From: Marchantia polymorpha subsp. ruderalis
Lineage: Eukaryota > Streptophyta > Marchantiopsida > Marchantiales > Marchantiaceae
DNA length: 64,000 bases
Reading direction: 5' to 3'
Assembly: GCA_037833965.1 (NCBI GenBank)
Contig: AP031357.1
Coordinates: 8,948,001 to 9,012,000 of the forward strand
Part shown: positions 63,431 through 64,000 of the stretch, piece by piece
Layout of the letters: each line of letters begins with the position of its first letter
How positions within the stretch are numbered: the stretch's first letter is position 1
Translations under genes and position numbers: made by a program
The notes under the pieces: generated by a model
Told to the model about the DNA's origin: nothing
Databases searched by the model: none
What the model saw: the letters and a program-made list of their open reading frames with translations, nothing else

Positions 63431-64000
63431 TATATATATATTTCCTCCCGGAATATCAGCGGGCGGAAACGACCAATGAGGAGAGAGAGACGATACTCGA
63501 GAAACTGCGGCTTTCACTCCGACGTGGTACAGATTGCTTATTCGAGTCCGACAGAAGGGGAGCAAACAAGAGCACAGGCATGCACGGACATGGCGGAACC
63601 ATCAACCTGACAACATCGGGCCATCGCCCTCGCGGTAAGTGGTCCCATTTCATGGGCGTGCGGCTGTACCGGACTACGAGAGAGTAAAGCCACTGCACGA
63701 GAGCGGAAATGGTGGTGGCAGGCGAGCCACTGCAGCGAAGCGGGAGAAGTGCGGATTTAGTCCAGTCCTGGGAGTTGACTGGCGTCCCTCTGTACGTGGG
63801 CTTTCGTGATTCGGACCTCAGCAGAAATAAACTGGTCCGACCGTCTGGACTCGAGGCCATCGAGCAGCAGCAGCCCAGCCCTGGCAGGGCAAATACATGC
63901 TCAGGCCTATTTCACCTATTCATGATCTGATCGTACTCGTAGCCTTGGTCGGCTTCTGTGCTGGTGGTGGCTCTGGTGGGGGTGGAAAGCCGGGGAATAA
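63431..64000. other. GC-richer window edge, unassigned
   Basis: Composition rises sharply at about 63,445. Frames on both strands (for example 134 codons at 63456-63860, minus) have no recognised domain. A gene or its promoter may begin here and continue beyond the window. Confidence 0.3.

Noticed and set aside
63456-63860. 134-codon minus-strand frame at the window edge
   Set aside because: Ser/Arg/Pro-rich with no domain, and open frames exist on the other strand too. It is kept only as unassigned sequence.

Overview
The window is nuclear DNA of a land plant, most likely a bryophyte. Its host genes are intron-rich and plant-like: a chloroplast lycopene cyclase, a plant-type LPEAT and a plant-type DPM3. 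The GC-rich multi-copy element family in the middle recalls liverwort (Marchantia-type) genomes, but that placement is inference from memory. All four host genes lie in the left half and could be resolved exon by exon from reading frame and GT/AG borders.

Layout. 2.6-7.3 kb, + strand: a 14-exon 25S rRNA cytosine-C5 methyltransferase (NSUN5/RCM1 type). 10.4-13.3 kb, - strand: an 8-exon lysophospholipid acyltransferase (LPEAT1 type). 17.5-21.7 kb, - strand: an 8-exon chloroplast lycopene beta-cyclase. 27.3-28.7 kb, - strand: a 3-exon DPM3, the small membrane subunit of dolichol-phosphate mannose synthase. The four form no pathway together; they are separate housekeeping genes (ribosome modification, phospholipid remodelling, carotenoid synthesis, ER glycosylation). 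The spaces between them are mostly AT-rich, with degenerate tandem repeats.

From 31.2 kb to about 61.8 kb the window is a nest of transposable elements. Two copies of an unfamiliar LTR-kin element face each other tail to tail: copy 1, +, 32.86-36.7 kb; copy 2, -, 49.19 to about 37 kb. Each carries a leader rich in short hairpins, a long ORF with a globular N-terminal region, a Pro/Ala-rich middle and a C-terminal coiled coil. A young Ty3/gypsy element (38,625-46,293, 771-bp LTRs that differ at one position) sits inside copy 2, and copy 1 preserves the matching empty site. A solo LTR of the same gypsy family lies at 50,377-51,146. A related Cys/Trp protein module (CPxPVCxxPW) lies outside each copy, pointing outward. 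A second, 5'-truncated Ty3/gypsy element occupies about 57.4-61.8 kb; its LTR start resembles the start of the coiled-coil elements, which suggests an autonomous/non-autonomous pair. Its left side (51.2-57.4 kb) is GC-rich, telobox-bearing, repeat-laden DNA.

The most unusual signal is a set of dispersed mini-palindromes in the two coiled-coil elements. They are almost uniformly CGCCTG-NGCA-CAGGCG in copy 1 and CGCCTA-NGCN-TAGGCG in copy 2, so that homologous hairpins differ by a paired, compensating stem change.
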